In this document: piece after piece, positions 8,416 to 16,685 of the stretch
Layout: the number at the start of each line of letters is the position of its first letter
Numbering within the stretch: the first letter of the stretch is position 1
NCBI GenBank assembly: GCA_039814715.1
Contig: JBCCAR010000016.1
Location: forward strand, 12,859-76,858
Reading direction: 5' to 3'
Length of the DNA: 64,000 nucleotides
Source of the DNA: CAKZYD01 sp039814715
GTDB taxonomy: Bacteria; Pseudomonadota; Alphaproteobacteria; Sphingomonadales; CAKZYD01
Made by a program: the position numbers and the translations under genes
Notes under the pieces: generated by a model
What the model saw: the letters and a program-made list of their open reading frames with translations, nothing else
Database searches by the model: none
Told to the model about the DNA's origin: nothing

Positions 8416-8856
8416 TTATGCTGCAGGCGCTGCGGCTGCAGCCTTTTGCGCTATGTCTGTCATCGCCTGGAAGGGCAGGAGAATGGATGCATGCCGGCTC
8501 TTATACGTTTTGGCTGGCGCAAACACATGTGCGGCGCGGAAGGCGCGCGGCGGGTCTTGAACGTCGCCTTTTAAAAAAGCGGCCATATGCTCTGCTATGC
8601 TTGGAAAATCCTCGAGCGGCAGGCCGATCGCTTGCGCGCCCATAATCGAGGCTGCTGCTTGGCCCAGCGCGCATGCCCTGACGGCTTGGCCGTAGTCGCT
8701 GACGATCCCGTCTGTGATCTTGATATCCACATCCACGCGGCTGCCGCAGATGGGGCTGACTTTACGCGCGTGATAGTCCGGCGCATCAAGCCGGTCCAGG
8801 CGCGGCACGTCCGCTGCTAGGCGCAGAATGTCAGTCGTGTATAAGGCGTCAGTCAT
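8416..8856 (-). CDS. Iron-sulfur cluster scaffold-like protein (IscU/NifU-N fold)
   Basis: A 146-residue protein of the IscU/SufU/NifU N-terminal fold, in a form common in Alphaproteobacteria. Two of the three cluster-ligand cysteines are visible: one in PICGSRVDV and one in RACALGQAAAS. The third (usual HCS near the C-terminus) reads RHASILLPF, so it is replaced by alanine. The C-terminus is an alanine-rich tail. The start is ATG 8856; a TTG at 8865 is in frame. It lies between rpoH and the QueD-like gene on the minus strand. A role in Fe-S handling is inferred from the family; the lost ligand leaves it open whether it assembles clusters in the canonical way. Confidence 0.75.
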   Translation of the reverse strand: MTDALYTTDILRLAADVPRLDRLDAPDYHARKVSPICGSRVDVDIKITDGIVSDYGQAVRACALGQAAASIMGAQAIGLPLEDFPSIAEHMAAFLKGDVQDPPRAFRAAHVFAPAKTYKSRHASILLPFQAMTDIAQKAAAAAPAA

Positions 8857-8912
8857 ACCGGTCAAATGGGGACTTAAGAGGCGTTTGTCACCCCTTTATA
8901 CGGGGCTATGCT

Positions 8913-9812
8913 TCAAAGCGCGCCGCCGGCTTCTGTCAACCCTGCAGCAACGGGGTCTCCAACGCGGCGCGTTAGGGCATTCTTTAGCTTCGTGAGGGCC
9001 TGCGCTTCAATCTGGCGCACACGTTCCTTGGAAATACCAAGTCGTTCGCCAAGCGCAGATAGCGTCACGCTTTCGTCCGTGAGCTGGCGTTCGGAAATGA
9101 TGATGACCTCGCGCTCAGTCAAAGCGCCCATCGCTTCTTTGATAAGACTGGAACGCACTTCTGAATCGCGCTGGTAGCTAACAACTTCTTCTGGCAAGGG
9201 CGCTTCGCATGGCAGAAAATCTTGCCACTGGGTGTCGCCTTCTTCGCCGACCATCATGTTAAGCGAGCGATCTGATGAGGACAGGCGCGCTTCCATTACT
9301 TCCACATCGCGCAAGCGAACACCGAGATGGTCGGCGACATCCTGGCGTGAGCCTAAGCTCATGGGCTTGTCGTATTCGCCAGCGATTTTAGCGCGCACGC
9401 GGCGCAGATTAAAAAACAGGGTCTTATGAGCAGCTGTGGTGCCGGTGCGGACGATGGACCAATTGCGCAAAATATAGTCCTGCATGGCCGAGCGGATCCA
9501 CCAAGTCGCATAAGTCGAAAAACGAATTTCGCGTTCGGGCTCAAAGCGGGCAGCGGCTTCCATTAACCCAACCGTACCTTCTTGAATGAGGTCTGACATC
9601 GGGAGGCCGTAATTGCGAAACCGGCCTGCTACGGAAATCACGAGGCGCAGATAGGAGTGGGTCAGCTCTGCAAGGGCGTCCGCATCTTGGTCATCGCGCC
9701 AGCGGCGGGCTAGGGATAGCTCATGCTCTTTCTCTAGCATGGGCGCTTTCATGGCAAAGCGCATCAACGAACGGCTGGAATCTTGTCCCGACAGTGTTTT
9801 GACCTGTGCCAT
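8913..9812 (-). CDS. rpoH: Heat-shock sigma factor RpoH (sigma-32)
   Basis: RNA polymerase sigma factor of 299 residues. Region 2 is clear (DLIQEGTVGLMEAA; FSTYATWWIRSAMQDYILRNWS), followed by the RpoH box KTLFFNLRR that separates sigma-32 from other group sigma factors. Region 4 carries the helix-turn-helix (ALGERLGISKERVRQIEAQAL). It directs transcription of heat-shock genes. The ATG at 9812 is preceded by GAGGGGA on the minus strand. Alphaproteobacteria often carry two RpoH paralogues; which one this is cannot be decided here. Confidence 0.96.
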   Translation of the reverse strand: MAQVKTLSGQDSSRSLMRFAMKAPMLEKEHELSLARRWRDDQDADALAELTHSYLRLVISVAGRFRNYGLPMSDLIQEGTVGLMEAAARFEPEREIRFSTYATWWIRSAMQDYILRNWSIVRTGTTAAHKTLFFNLRRVRAKIAGEYDKPMSLGSRQDVADHLGVRLRDVEVMEARLSSSDRSLNMMVGEEGDTQWQDFLPCEAPLPEEVVSYQRDSEVRSSLIKEAMGALTEREVIIISERQLTDESVTLSALGERLGISKERVRQIEAQALTKLKNALTRRVGDPVAAGLTEAGGAL

Positions 9813-10056
9813 AGAAATCCCCTCAACCGTTAAAATGCGTTCAAGCTAGGTATTCGGAGCGAACCAAAAAGGCGGCGGCGCCAAAGCGCTCAACACTGTT
9901 CTGTCACACTCAAATCCCGGAAGCTGAGACCCTCAGCTAACGATCTTCTTACGCCTTACGGCCTAGGACGGATCATAAAAAAAGCAATAAAAGCAGAGCC
10001 TTGCAGGATTTCATTGTGAGCAGTTTAGCACATAAAGACTAGTCCACTGAAAGGAC

Positions 10057-10098
10057 AAAAAAATAACCCACTAGCACAAAGAGCCTAGTGGGTTATTT
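10057..10098 (-). terminator. Rho-independent terminator downstream of carD
   Basis: Perfect 14-bp inverted repeat (10061–10074 with 10085–10098, AAATAACCCACTAG and its complement) around a 10-base loop, with a run of A on the plus strand at 10057–10063. Read on the minus strand this is a stem followed by a T-run, starting about 20 bases after the carD stop. The rest of the 9813–10118 gap holds the rpoH upstream region, in which I see no clear promoter. Confidence 0.85.
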
Positions 10099-10118
10099 AG
10101 AATTATCTTAACTCAAAG

Positions 10119-10619
10119 TTAAGCGGCGAGGACCTCTGTGAGTCGGTCCATCGCGGATTGTTCATCAATCTCTTCAACCGCTGCAAGCTCGCGCGCAAGG
10201 CGGTCTAAAGCAGCTTCGTAAATCTGGCGTTCTGAGTAGCTTTGCTCAGGTTGATCTTCTTTGCGGTGAAGATCGCGCACCACTTCAGCGATGGAAACGA
10301 TATCACCAGAGTTGATCTTCGCTTCATATTCTTGCGCGCGCCGGCTCCACATTGTGCGTTTCACGCGGGCACGACCTTTAAGCGTTGTGAAGGCTTTTTC
10401 CACGCGCGTTGCGCTCGACAGTTTGCGCATGCCGGAGCTTTGCGCCTTATTGACGGGGACCCGCAGCGTCATACGCTCTTTTTCAAAGCGGATGACATAG
10501 AGTTCTAGGTCAAAGCCTGAAATATCTTGGCGTTCGATTTCGGTAATTTGGCCGACCCCATGCTTTGGGTAGACGACATAATCGTTTACGCTAAAGTCTA
10601 ATTCCGCCTTTTTCGCCAT
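10119..10619 (-). CDS. carD: CarD family transcriptional regulator
   Basis: A 166-residue CarD/CdnL-type protein. The N-terminal Tudor-like RNA-polymerase-interaction domain is clear (FSVNDYVVYPKHGVGQI, then VIRFEKERMTLRVPV), followed by the helical DNA-binding part with the conserved MWSRRAQEYEAKI. These proteins bind the RNA polymerase beta subunit and stabilise open complexes at promoters such as rRNA promoters. The start is ATG 10619 (MAKKAEL), preceded by GAGAGA; the open frame extends further upstream but that part has no family similarity. A strong terminator follows. Confidence 0.93.
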   Translation of the reverse strand: MAKKAELDFSVNDYVVYPKHGVGQITEIERQDISGFDLELYVIRFEKERMTLRVPVNKAQSSGMRKLSSATRVEKAFTTLKGRARVKRTMWSRRAQEYEAKINSGDIVSIAEVVRDLHRKEDQPEQSYSERQIYEAALDRLARELAAVEEIDEQSAMDRLTEVLAA

Positions 10620-10957
10620 GTGCTTATCTCTCACATTGTTATCGTTCAGACGGTGAAAAAGACAGCGCGGGAGCTCGCTCGCTCCTACGATAGCCATACA
10701 TAAATGTCTGCCAAAATGCCCGCTCCTGACAAGAGCGGCTGAGCCCAAATGCGCACGCAGTTCAGTTATATGTGTTTCACCGTTGTGTCATATACATAAC
10801 AGAATTTGCGAAAAAAGCCAGCTTGTTTGCCGCAAGCCGCTCTATTGCCTAGAAAATTCAGGTTTTGCGCACTGCAGCAGAGCGGTGTGCTCATTGAACA
10901 GTGTTTGACACGATTTATACCAGCCGCATCACCAATTCAGGCGAATCACCTGATATG
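10620..10957. other. 338-base gap between fdxA and carD
   Basis: No convincing gene. The part near 10745–10860 is AT-rich and probably holds the carD promoter, since carD is preceded by a gap while the genes upstream of fdxA are closely packed. I see no clear terminator for fdxA and no recognised riboswitch or operator. Confidence 0.5.
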
Positions 10958-11296
10958 TTAATCGCCTTTGCCAGGTGCTTCTGAGAAGAATTTTTTGAAC
11001 TTATCGGCAACGCCATCAAATTCTTCCGCATCCTTTGGCGGCGTCCCTTTGAGCGTGATGTTGGGCCAAACCTCAGAATATTTGGTGTTCATCTCAAGCC
11101 ATTGGCCAGCGGTTTCTTCCGTGTCAGGCAAGATCGCTTCGGCAGGGCATTCCGGTTCGCAGACACCGCAGTCAATGCACTCGCTGGGGCTAATCACCAG
11201 CATATTGTCGCCTTCATAAAAGCAATCAACCGGGCAGACTTCTACGCAGTCCATATATTTGCATTTGATGCAGGCTTCGGTCACCACATAGGTCAC
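10958..11296 (-). CDS. fdxA: Seven-iron ferredoxin FdxA
   Basis: Ferredoxin of 112 residues carrying one [3Fe-4S] and one [4Fe-4S] cluster. The N-terminal ligand set is CIKCKYMDCVEVCPVDCFYEG and the second is CIDCGVCEPECP, the standard Azotobacter FdI-like pattern, followed by the usual C-terminal extension. It is a small soluble electron carrier. The start is GTG 11296, preceded by AAAGGA. It lies with the S4 protein and Suv3-like helicase genes, an arrangement known from other Alphaproteobacteria. Confidence 0.95.
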   Translation of the reverse strand: MTYVVTEACIKCKYMDCVEVCPVDCFYEGDNMLVISPSECIDCGVCEPECPAEAILPDTEETAGQWLEMNTKYSEVWPNITLKGTPPKDAEEFDGVADKFKKFFSEAPGKGD

Positions 11297-11401
11297 GGGG
11301 GCTGTCCTTTCTTTCTGGCCTCCGCCGCTGCAGTTTCATCTCTGCGCGGAAGTTCAGCGGTCTTATGCCGCGTGACTTCAAAAGGCTCAAGCGGTTTTCT
11401 C

Positions 11402-11863
11402 TTATGTGTCGTTCAGCCCAAGTGTGGCCATGGCGCGCTTGCGCGCTTTGCCGCTGTCGCGGTCGTCCACATAGAGGAGGCCGCTGAGACGGCGCATCAG
11501 GTTAGCTTCAAAATCTTCTAGCACGCCGTCCGCGTACGCCACTTCCCACAGCATCTCCATCAGCTCAATGCGCTCTGCTGGCTCGAAGCGGTTTTTAGCG
11601 TCGCGGGTGAAATTACTCATTTCGATTGCTTCGCTTTGGCGGCGCTGCGCTTGGCTGCAAATCGCTGTCACATCGCCTTCGTTTAGGTCAAAGCGCGTGA
11701 TGAGCAAATGGGAGATTCGCTCCAGCTCACTGGGGGCTAGTGTACCGTCGCTGGCCGCGGCTTCAAAAAACAAGGTCGCTGCTGCCAGCGCTTTAGCATG
11801 GGCTTCATCAGCAGGGACATCTTGCGCGGTATCGTCAAACACAGATTTTAAGAACTTAAGCAT
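11402..11863 (-). CDS. TerB-like (tellurite-resistance-domain) protein
   Basis: A 153-residue cytosolic protein with the all-helical TerB/DjlA N-terminal-like fold. The marks are two acidic helical repeats: FFEAAASDGTLAPSE and later VAYADGVLEDFE, each with the A-x-x-DG pattern typical of this family. The family is widespread in Alphaproteobacteria and has no firm function; a link to tellurite resistance is in name only. It lies between the S4-protein gene (53 bases upstream) and fdxA on the same strand. Confidence 0.8.
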   Translation of the reverse strand: MLKFLKSVFDDTAQDVPADEAHAKALAAATLFFEAAASDGTLAPSELERISHLLITRFDLNEGDVTAICSQAQRRQSEAIEMSNFTRDAKNRFEPAERIELMEMLWEVAYADGVLEDFEANLMRRLSGLLYVDDRDSGKARKRAMATLGLNDT

Positions 11864-11916
11864 GGCGCTGATGTGGGGCGTGGCTGGCGAACGTCAATTG
11901 CATCGTCATCTTTTTT

Positions 11917-12195
11917 TCAGCTTTCATCGAGAATCAAATACAAAGTCTGCGCTTCTGCCGCTGGCCCGCGGCGCGCGCCTAAGGCCAATAGTTGTGCGAC
12001 TTTCACATGGCGGCCAATGGTCACCGTTAAGACGTCCCCCACGCGGACGCTGGCGCTCGCGCGGCTTAATTTCCGCCCATTCACGCGAACGCGCCCAGCG
12101 CTCACCGCTTGGGCGGCGATACTCCGGCTCTTAAAAAAGCGCGCATACCATAACCATTTATCGGCCCGCAGATATGGCTCTTGGCCGGGGGTCAT
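11917..12195 (-). CDS. RNA-binding S4 domain protein (Hsp15-like)
   Basis: A 92-residue protein formed mainly by one S4 RNA-binding domain: LRADKWLWYARFFKSRS, then GRVRVNGRKLSRASASVRVGD. It resembles HslR/Hsp15, which binds stalled 50S subunits with attached peptidyl-tRNA. Its ATG overlaps the TGA of the helicase gene (ATGA at 12192–12195), so the two are translationally coupled and probably both act on RNA. Confidence 0.88.
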   Translation of the reverse strand: MTPGQEPYLRADKWLWYARFFKSRSIAAQAVSAGRVRVNGRKLSRASASVRVGDVLTVTIGRHVKVAQLLALGARRGPAAEAQTLYLILDES

Positions 12196-15100
12196 TTCTG
12201 CTTGAGTTTTTCCTTAAGCCCGGCAAGCGCCGCAAAGGGGCTGTCTGGATTAATCTCTTTGCCGCGCCCACCTTTAGGTTGCCTGGAGAACGATTTTGGG
12301 CCTTGGCCCCCTTTGTTGCGCGGCCCTTTGCCTTTATGGCTGCCTTGTTTCACATCGTCGCCAGACTGCTGACGCCGGTTCTTGTGGTGTTGTGGCCGCT
12401 TTTTGGCGCGCATATCCCACTGGTAGACGGCAATCATCGTGGGCTCAGCATCCTCAGCTTTGTCTGGGATTTCTTGAGGCGTTTCTGCGGTTGCTTCTGG
12501 CGGGTGCTCTTGTGCGTCGGCAACGGCCTCTAAAGGTGCCGGTTCAGTGCTAGGCGCAGGCGCGCTTTCTGGTTTTTGGTCAGGCTCGTTTGCCAGTGTG
12601 TCAGCAGCGACGCTTTGTGCTGCTGGTGCCTCATCGCTGGGCGCTTGCACTGGCTGCGTCTCGGTCTGCGGCGCTGCCTTGGCCGCTTCTGCCGCTGCTT
12701 TTTCAGCAACGTGTGCGTCCCAGGCAGTCTTTTCCATGGCCTCGCTGCGATAGCCCAGTGCGCGCATAACGCCTTCAAAGTCTGTACCGGAAGCCCCAAC
12801 ATAGCCCATCAAATCCGGCGATACGGTAAAGCGCGCGCTGTTCAAGCCTAAGGGGCGCACTGCATCTGCTAAGCGCTCAAACATATCAATGCGCACGGCG
12901 TGGGCGCCGATGGGGCGAAAGCCAGCGACGCGGTAAAACGCGGTATCAATATCGCGCTCCATGGTGATCCAGACCAAGCCAGGCGTTGGCCGTGCGACCA
13001 CGGGGACGGTCTTATCTTGGCCGAGCGCCCACAGCATGAGGCGCAGGTCTGTTGCGGCCGGCTTAAGCAGCAGCGGGATGAAGACATGTGTTGACCCGAA
13101 ACGGATTTTAAATTGGCGCAGCCCCCGGCGGGCCACTTGGTCTAGCGCGCGCACTTCCTTATCGACTGCGCTGCGCGGCATTACGCCCAGATTTTCAACG
13201 AGCTGATAGGCCACTGCCCGGGCTTGCCCGCCCATGGCAACGTCCGCACTGTTCTTGGAGGCCGCCTTCAGCACGTCTCGCAGCTGTACGAGTGGCTGCA
13301 GAAGCTCCTCGATTTGCGCCGTGAGATATGTGTTCAGCCGCTCTAAAACGATATCGGCTGCTTGCCCATCAAGCATCGCACCATTGAGCAGCTTCGCATG
13401 CGCGCTCAGCGCTTCGTCAGAGCCTTGAACACTGGCAACGCTGGCGCCGCGCCATTTGATTTGCGGGCTTGAGAAACCGCGGGAGAAATCCAGCGAGAAC
13501 TCTCCATCCTTTGCCGCTTTGAGTTCTAGGGCGCGGCGGTCTAACTCCTGGCGCAGCGCTTTATCAGCAGCAGCGCGCAGCATTTTTTGTTCATCGCGCG
13601 GCGCGGCGGCATCCACAGAGAAGTTGAAGCCCTTTAAGGTCCCAATCTGATGGCCTTCCACGACGATCTCGTCCTGGCCTGGCGCAGCGTTTTCAATATC
13701 GACCATCAGGTCACCTTTTTCCTTCAATTGCCGCAGCAAAATACTCGTGCGCTTGTCAACAAAGCGTTGCGTTAACCGCTCATGTAGCTGATCCGATAGC
13801 CTATCTTCAATGGCGCGTGTCATTTCTGACCAGAACAGAGCATTTTCCAACCAGTTTGGACGGTTGGCGATGAAGGTCCAAATGCGGATGGCAGAGATGC
13901 GCTGGGCCAAGGTATCAATGTCGCCTTGGATATTGTCCAAGCGGTCAATCTGGGCATGTAGCCAGCGGTCCGGCAGGCGCATATCATTCTTGAGAAGGTG
14001 GGTGAAAATCTGCCCCAAAAGCCGCGCATGGACATTGCCTGCCAGTTTGCGAAAGTCCGGCACTTGGCAGACATCCCATAACAGCTTCACGCGCTCTGGA
14101 CTGTCGGCCAAGGCGGCAATGGCGGTGTCTGATGAGAGGGCTTTGAGCATCGCGACATCGCTGGCGAAGCGGGCGCGCAAAAACACCTCTTTTTCCGGCG
14201 GCATTTCCAGGCTGCCGATCAGCGCTTCAAGCGAGCGAAAGTCTGGGTTTGGCGCCCGCCAAAATATCTTTTTGATGGCCGGGAATTGGTGGCCCTCGAC
14301 CGCTTCAATCTCGCCTTCAGAAAACCGCGCGCTGCGCTCTTCCATGCGCAGCAGCGAGGTAAAGGCCCCGTCAGACATATGCCTACCTGCGCGCCCAGCA
14401 ATTTGGGCGATTTCAGCGTTCGTTAAATCCCGCATTTTGCGGCCATCGAACTTGCGGCGGCTGGCGAACACCACGGTATCAATATCCATGTTCAGGCCCA
14501 TGCCAATGGCATCTGTTGCGACCAGAAAATCCACATCGCCATTTTGGTATAGCTCGACTTGCGCGTTGCGCGTCCTTGGTGAAAGCGCCCCCATAACAAT
14601 CGCGCAGCCACCGCGCTGGCGTCGCAGCAATTCGGCATGAGCATAGACATCTTCTATCGAAAACGCGACCAAAGCCGTTCGCCGGGGCATGCGGCTCAGC
14701 TTCTTCGGCGAGACATAGCGCAGTTGGGAAAAGCGTTCTCGGCTGACAATCTCCGCCTTTGGGATGAGCGCAGAGACCAGCGGCTTCATGGTCCCCGCGC
14801 CCATGAGCATCGTCTCTTCCGTGCCGCGCATATGCAGCATCCGGTCGGTAAACACATGGCCGCGCTCGGGGTCAGCGGCCATCTGAATTTCATCAATCCC
14901 GACAAAGGCAAAGTCGCGCCCGCCTAGATTTTTGCCAAGCCCCGCGCTGCGCGGCATGGATTCCGCTGTGCAAAGAAAATAATCGGCAAAGGGGGGAATA
15001 ATCTTCTCCTCCCCCGTCATCAGCGCCACGCGCTCAGGCCCTTTCATGGCCACAACCCGGTCATACACCTCCCGCGCCAGCAATCTCAGCGGAAAGCCCA

Positions 15101-15215
15101 TCACGCCAGACGCATGGCCCAGCATGCGCTCAACCGCTAAATGCGTTTTGCCGGTGTTGGTGGGCCCAAGCACAGCCGTAACCTGGCCGCGGCGGGCCTG
15201 CGTGGATATCTGCAT
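12192..15215 (-). CDS. Suv3-like ATP-dependent RNA helicase
   Basis: Helicase of 1007 residues, related to mitochondrial Suv3. Walker A is VLGPTNTGKTH near the N-terminus; DEIQ is the DExx box; motif VI is IAQIAGRAGRH. The C-terminal third carries a helical Suv3-type region, then a low-complexity Ala/Pro/Glu stretch (about 850–945) and a lysine/glycine-rich basic tail with several KGG and QPK motifs that could bind RNA. Alphaproteobacteria carry this gene as a long, often uncharacterised helicase. It is the first gene of the helicase–S4 pair, with TerB-like and fdxA following. Confidence 0.92.
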   Translation of the reverse strand: MQISTQARRGQVTAVLGPTNTGKTHLAVERMLGHASGVMGFPLRLLAREVYDRVVAMKGPERVALMTGEEKIIPPFADYFLCTAESMPRSAGLGKNLGGRDFAFVGIDEIQMAADPERGHVFTDRMLHMRGTEETMLMGAGTMKPLVSALIPKAEIVSRERFSQLRYVSPKKLSRMPRRTALVAFSIEDVYAHAELLRRQRGGCAIVMGALSPRTRNAQVELYQNGDVDFLVATDAIGMGLNMDIDTVVFASRRKFDGRKMRDLTNAEIAQIAGRAGRHMSDGAFTSLLRMEERSARFSEGEIEAVEGHQFPAIKKIFWRAPNPDFRSLEALIGSLEMPPEKEVFLRARFASDVAMLKALSSDTAIAALADSPERVKLLWDVCQVPDFRKLAGNVHARLLGQIFTHLLKNDMRLPDRWLHAQIDRLDNIQGDIDTLAQRISAIRIWTFIANRPNWLENALFWSEMTRAIEDRLSDQLHERLTQRFVDKRTSILLRQLKEKGDLMVDIENAAPGQDEIVVEGHQIGTLKGFNFSVDAAAPRDEQKMLRAAADKALRQELDRRALELKAAKDGEFSLDFSRGFSSPQIKWRGASVASVQGSDEALSAHAKLLNGAMLDGQAADIVLERLNTYLTAQIEELLQPLVQLRDVLKAASKNSADVAMGGQARAVAYQLVENLGVMPRSAVDKEVRALDQVARRGLRQFKIRFGSTHVFIPLLLKPAATDLRLMLWALGQDKTVPVVARPTPGLVWITMERDIDTAFYRVAGFRPIGAHAVRIDMFERLADAVRPLGLNSARFTVSPDLMGYVGASGTDFEGVMRALGYRSEAMEKTAWDAHVAEKAAAEAAKAAPQTETQPVQAPSDEAPAAQSVAADTLANEPDQKPESAPAPSTEPAPLEAVADAQEHPPEATAETPQEIPDKAEDAEPTMIAVYQWDMRAKKRPQHHKNRRQQSGDDVKQGSHKGKGPRNKGGQGPKSFSRQPKGGRGKEINPDSPFAALAGLKEKLKQK

Positions 15216-15303
15216 GGTTGCGCGTTCATATACCTGAATCAGGAACTACGACTGCTATCAGTATTTGCGCCGAGAGGAAATGCTCTCATGTTCAGTTCAA
15301 ACT

Positions 15304-16527
15304 TTACGCTTTCATGCCGGTGACATAGCGGCGGTAAAGGGCGGCGAGGGACTGGGTTGAGCGCTCTTCTTTCATCAGCTGCATATTTCTGCGCCATGCG
15401 TTGACTTGGTCTTCGTCTTGCCGCAACGCGAAGTCGCGAACAGCGTCTATCAGCGCATCAAGAGTGTTTGCCATGAAGCCGATTGGCTGACCGCGCTCAG
15501 CCTGCGACTGCATGATCCTGTTTTCAAAGCAGAAGAGGGGCTTTTCATAGGCAACGGCGTCAAGGATCGTGCCGCTGGAATACTCACCATATGCCGCGCT
15601 CAGGGGCTGGACGATACAGTCGACGCTTGCCAGAGCTGCAGCGAATTGTGCTTGCGGAATTTTTGCCGCAGTGGGTTTGGTCGCTAAGGATGAAAGGTCA
15701 AAATCATGGACAGCGTCTAGCAGATGTCCAATGACGTGGAATTCTATGTCAGGCGATGACAAAGCTTCGGCCATAGCGAGGAATTCCAAAAACCCTTTTT
15801 CCGGTCGCGCCTGGCCGACAAAACCGACTTTTACGGGTTTGCTTTTCGGCGCCAATACGATGTCTTCACTGGCTTTGGCAATCGGGTGCGGAAGGAAAAA
15901 GCTGTTGGGTTTTAGGTCTGAGAAATAGGCATCGAAGGAAGATTTGATGTACTCTTCTAGGAGAACGAAGGAAACCGTATCGCGTTTGCTAAACCGGACT
16001 TCATTCCTGAACGAAAAAGCCTTCCAAAGGGGGTTCCGGCGGGTATCTTGTTTGGCTGTTTTCAGTTGATGAAACACAACATGGTGAACGAGCGTCTCGC
16101 GCGGTATTGCGGCCAGCCGCGTCGCTCCGACGATCAAGGGCGGGGGCGCGATCATGACAATTAGGTCTGCGCGGGTCTTCTTGGCTGCGCGCGAGATAAA
16201 GTTCCGTGCGGTCCAAGCCCCTTTAAGGAGGCCAAAAAAGTGCTGCAGGTTGCTGTTATAAAGTGGCCGTGTGCGCTCTCCTTCATATAGGGCAGGCCTT
16301 TCCAGAAACCGCAGGTCCGGTATGTCGCTTGCTTCCGATCTGAGAGCGTCATTATGAGGTGGATGCGCGCACACGGTAATTTGCGCGCCCGGAAACGCGC
16401 CATGCAATGCCTCTAGATAACTTGCATTAAAGGCAGCGTGCATGGGGCCGCGGCTCGGGAAATCGACGAACAAGATATTTGAGATCTGTCGCTCGGAAGG
16501 GCCGGCCCTTGTTTCGCGGTTTTGCAA
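15304..16527 (-). CDS. Glycosyltransferase, GT-B fold (group 1-like)
   Basis: A 407-residue putative glycosyltransferase of GT-B type. The C-terminal half has VGFVGQARPEKGFLEFL, DCIVQPLSAAYGEYSSGTILDAVAYEKPL, resembling the donor-sugar site of group 1 (GT4) enzymes; the N-terminal half starts with a FVDFPSRGPMHAAFNASYL acceptor-side segment. Acceptor and sugar are unknown. The start is TTG 16527, supported by GGAG five bases upstream; no ATG lies early enough to keep the N-terminal strand. It stands alone between the helicase and an orphan secreted-protein gene. Confidence 0.75.
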   Translation of the reverse strand: MQNRETRAGPSERQISNILFVDFPSRGPMHAAFNASYLEALHGAFPGAQITVCAHPPHNDALRSEASDIPDLRFLERPALYEGERTRPLYNSNLQHFFGLLKGAWTARNFISRAAKKTRADLIVMIAPPPLIVGATRLAAIPRETLVHHVVFHQLKTAKQDTRRNPLWKAFSFRNEVRFSKRDTVSFVLLEEYIKSSFDAYFSDLKPNSFFLPHPIAKASEDIVLAPKSKPVKVGFVGQARPEKGFLEFLAMAEALSSPDIEFHVIGHLLDAVHDFDLSSLATKPTAAKIPQAQFAAALASVDCIVQPLSAAYGEYSSGTILDAVAYEKPLFCFENRIMQSQAERGQPIGFMANTLDALIDAVRDFALRQDEDQVNAWRRNMQLMKEERSTQSLAALYRRYVTGMKA

Positions 16528-16685
16528 GTGTCACTCCGGCCTGGCAGATCGTAGCGTGCAATAGCCCTTTGCCATCGCCTCTCTGTATTACAGACTTACT
16601 GTGATGGATGTTCGTTAACAATGAACGATATTTATGGACCAAGATTGTCTCATCGCCGGGCTACGGGGTGTATCCTTGCTCTTTT

